Shown piece after piece: positions 5,081 to 5,620 of a stretch of DNA of 5,620 bases. Location: contig USDE01000105.1 in the NCBI GenBank assembly GCA_900553345.1, positions 1-5,620 on the forward strand, in the 5' to 3' direction. Below the pieces are notes generated by a model, which was not told the DNA's origin, did not search any database, and saw only the letters and a program-made list of their open reading frames with translations. Position numbers and translations under genes: made by a program. Positions within the stretch are counted from its first letter, which is position 1. Each line of letters begins with the position of its first letter. This DNA is from an uncultured Collinsella sp. (GTDB lineage Bacteria > Actinomycetota > Coriobacteriia > Coriobacteriales > Coriobacteriaceae).

Positions 5081-5620
5081 CTACATCAGCCCGCTTAGGG
5101 CGATGTCGACGGCCTCGTTGAGGTCATCGGTGATGTGCACCAACTCCGGATCGAGCGGGCTAATCATACCGGCGTCCATCACCGGGCCGTTGAGCCAGTC
5201 GAACAGGCCCTGCCAGTACTCGCTGCCCACCAAAACAAGCGGCATGCGCTTGACCTTGTGTGTCTGCACCAGCGTGAGCACCTCGAACATCTCGTCGAGC
5301 GTGCCAAAACCACCGGGAAACACGATGGCACCCGAGCTGTATTTGACGAACATGGTTTTGCGCACAAAGAAGTAACGGAAGTCCATGCCAAGGTTCACGT
5401 ATTTGTTGAGCCCATGTTCGTGCGGAAGCTCGATACCCAAGCCGACCGACTTGCCGTTCACGCTCGCCGCTCCCCTGTTGGCCGCCTCCATGACGCCGGG
5501 GCCACCGCCGGTGATAACCGCCACGCCGCGCTGGGCGATTTTGCGACCGACCGTGCGAGCCGCCTTGTAGAGCGGATCTGTCTTGGGCGTGCGGGCACTG
5601 CCGAAGATGGTCACCGCAGG
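5081..5620 (-). CDS. LOG/TIGR00730-family nucleotide phosphoribohydrolase-like protein (5' end outside window)
   Basis: This Rossmann-fold protein belongs to the family once annotated as lysine decarboxylase. Characterised members are nucleoside 5'-monophosphate phosphoribohydrolases, which release a base such as a cytokinin or purine from its monophosphate. The 179 visible residues show TIFGSAR near the start, GGGPGVMEAANRG (about 38-50) and PGGFGTLDE (102-110). The last two are the family's signature motifs, with the Arg and Glu used in catalysis and binding. The reading frame is open to the right edge, and a GTG at 5614 falls on the Val of the conserved V-T-I-F-G-S strand, so it is not the true start. 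The missing N terminus could be short or a longer extension as in some members. The stop is followed by the palindrome at 5016-5047. The physiological substrate is unknown. Confidence 0.9.
   Translation of the reverse strand, partial: PAVTIFGSARTPKTDPLYKAARTVGRKIAQRGVAVITGGGPGVMEAANRGAASVNGKSVGLGIELPHEHGLNKYVNLGMDFRYFFVRKTMFVKYSSGAIVFPGGFGTLDEMFEVLTLVQTHKVKRMPLVLVGSEYWQGLFDWLNGPVMDAGMISPLDPELVHITDDLNEAVDIALSGLM

Noticed and set aside
5612..5614. GTG as the start codon of the LOG-like gene
   Set aside because: It encodes the Val of the first conserved beta strand, and the frame continues to the window edge. Family members have residues before this strand.

Overview
The window is a high-GC, gene-dense bacterial chromosome segment. 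The protein styles fit an actinobacterial gut commensal of the class Coriobacteriia, most likely Collinsella or a close relative. The signs are a PstS with a combined Tat and lipoprotein signal, a PepV/Sapep-type M20 dipeptidase, a single DegV/FakB protein, GC-rich codon ends and clear AGGAGG ribosome-binding sites. This placement is from recognition, not from a search.

Layout, left to right. (1) 1-798, minus: the first 266 codons of pstS, the phosphate-binding lipoprotein, running off the left edge. (2) 799-1092: a 294-base gap with the pstS leader and, at its right end, a long imperfect hairpin with a T-run on the minus strand, a likely terminator for the next gene. (3) 1093-2529, minus: an M20 dipeptidase of the PepV/Sapep type. 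(4) 2584-3246, minus: a HAD-superfamily phosphatase, 54 bases upstream of the dipeptidase and probably in the same transcript. (5) 3247-3402: a divergent intergenic region with overlapping inverted repeats and -10-like hexamers. (6) 3403-4263, plus: a DegV-family (FakB-like) fatty-acid-binding protein. (7) 4264-4356: a convergent gap filled by a second copy of the hairpin seen in (2). (8) 4357-4967, minus: a type II toxin-antitoxin pair, DinJ/RelB-like antitoxin then YafQ-like RNase toxin, in lower-GC DNA. (9) 4968-5080: the antitoxin promoter and a perfect 12-bp palindrome. (10) 5081-5620, minus: a LOG/TIGR00730 nucleotide phosphoribohydrolase-like protein whose N terminus lies beyond the right edge.

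Most genes are ordinary housekeeping or accessory functions that do not form one pathway. The toxin-antitoxin pair is the only evident multi-gene system. The most unusual signal is non-coding: two long hairpins about 3.3 kb apart share a 20-base identical right arm, the same loop start and an inner short stem. They differ at three adjacent stem pairs where both arms have changed together, which implies that pairing is conserved. I see no tRNA, rRNA, CRISPR array, phage gene or insertion sequence.
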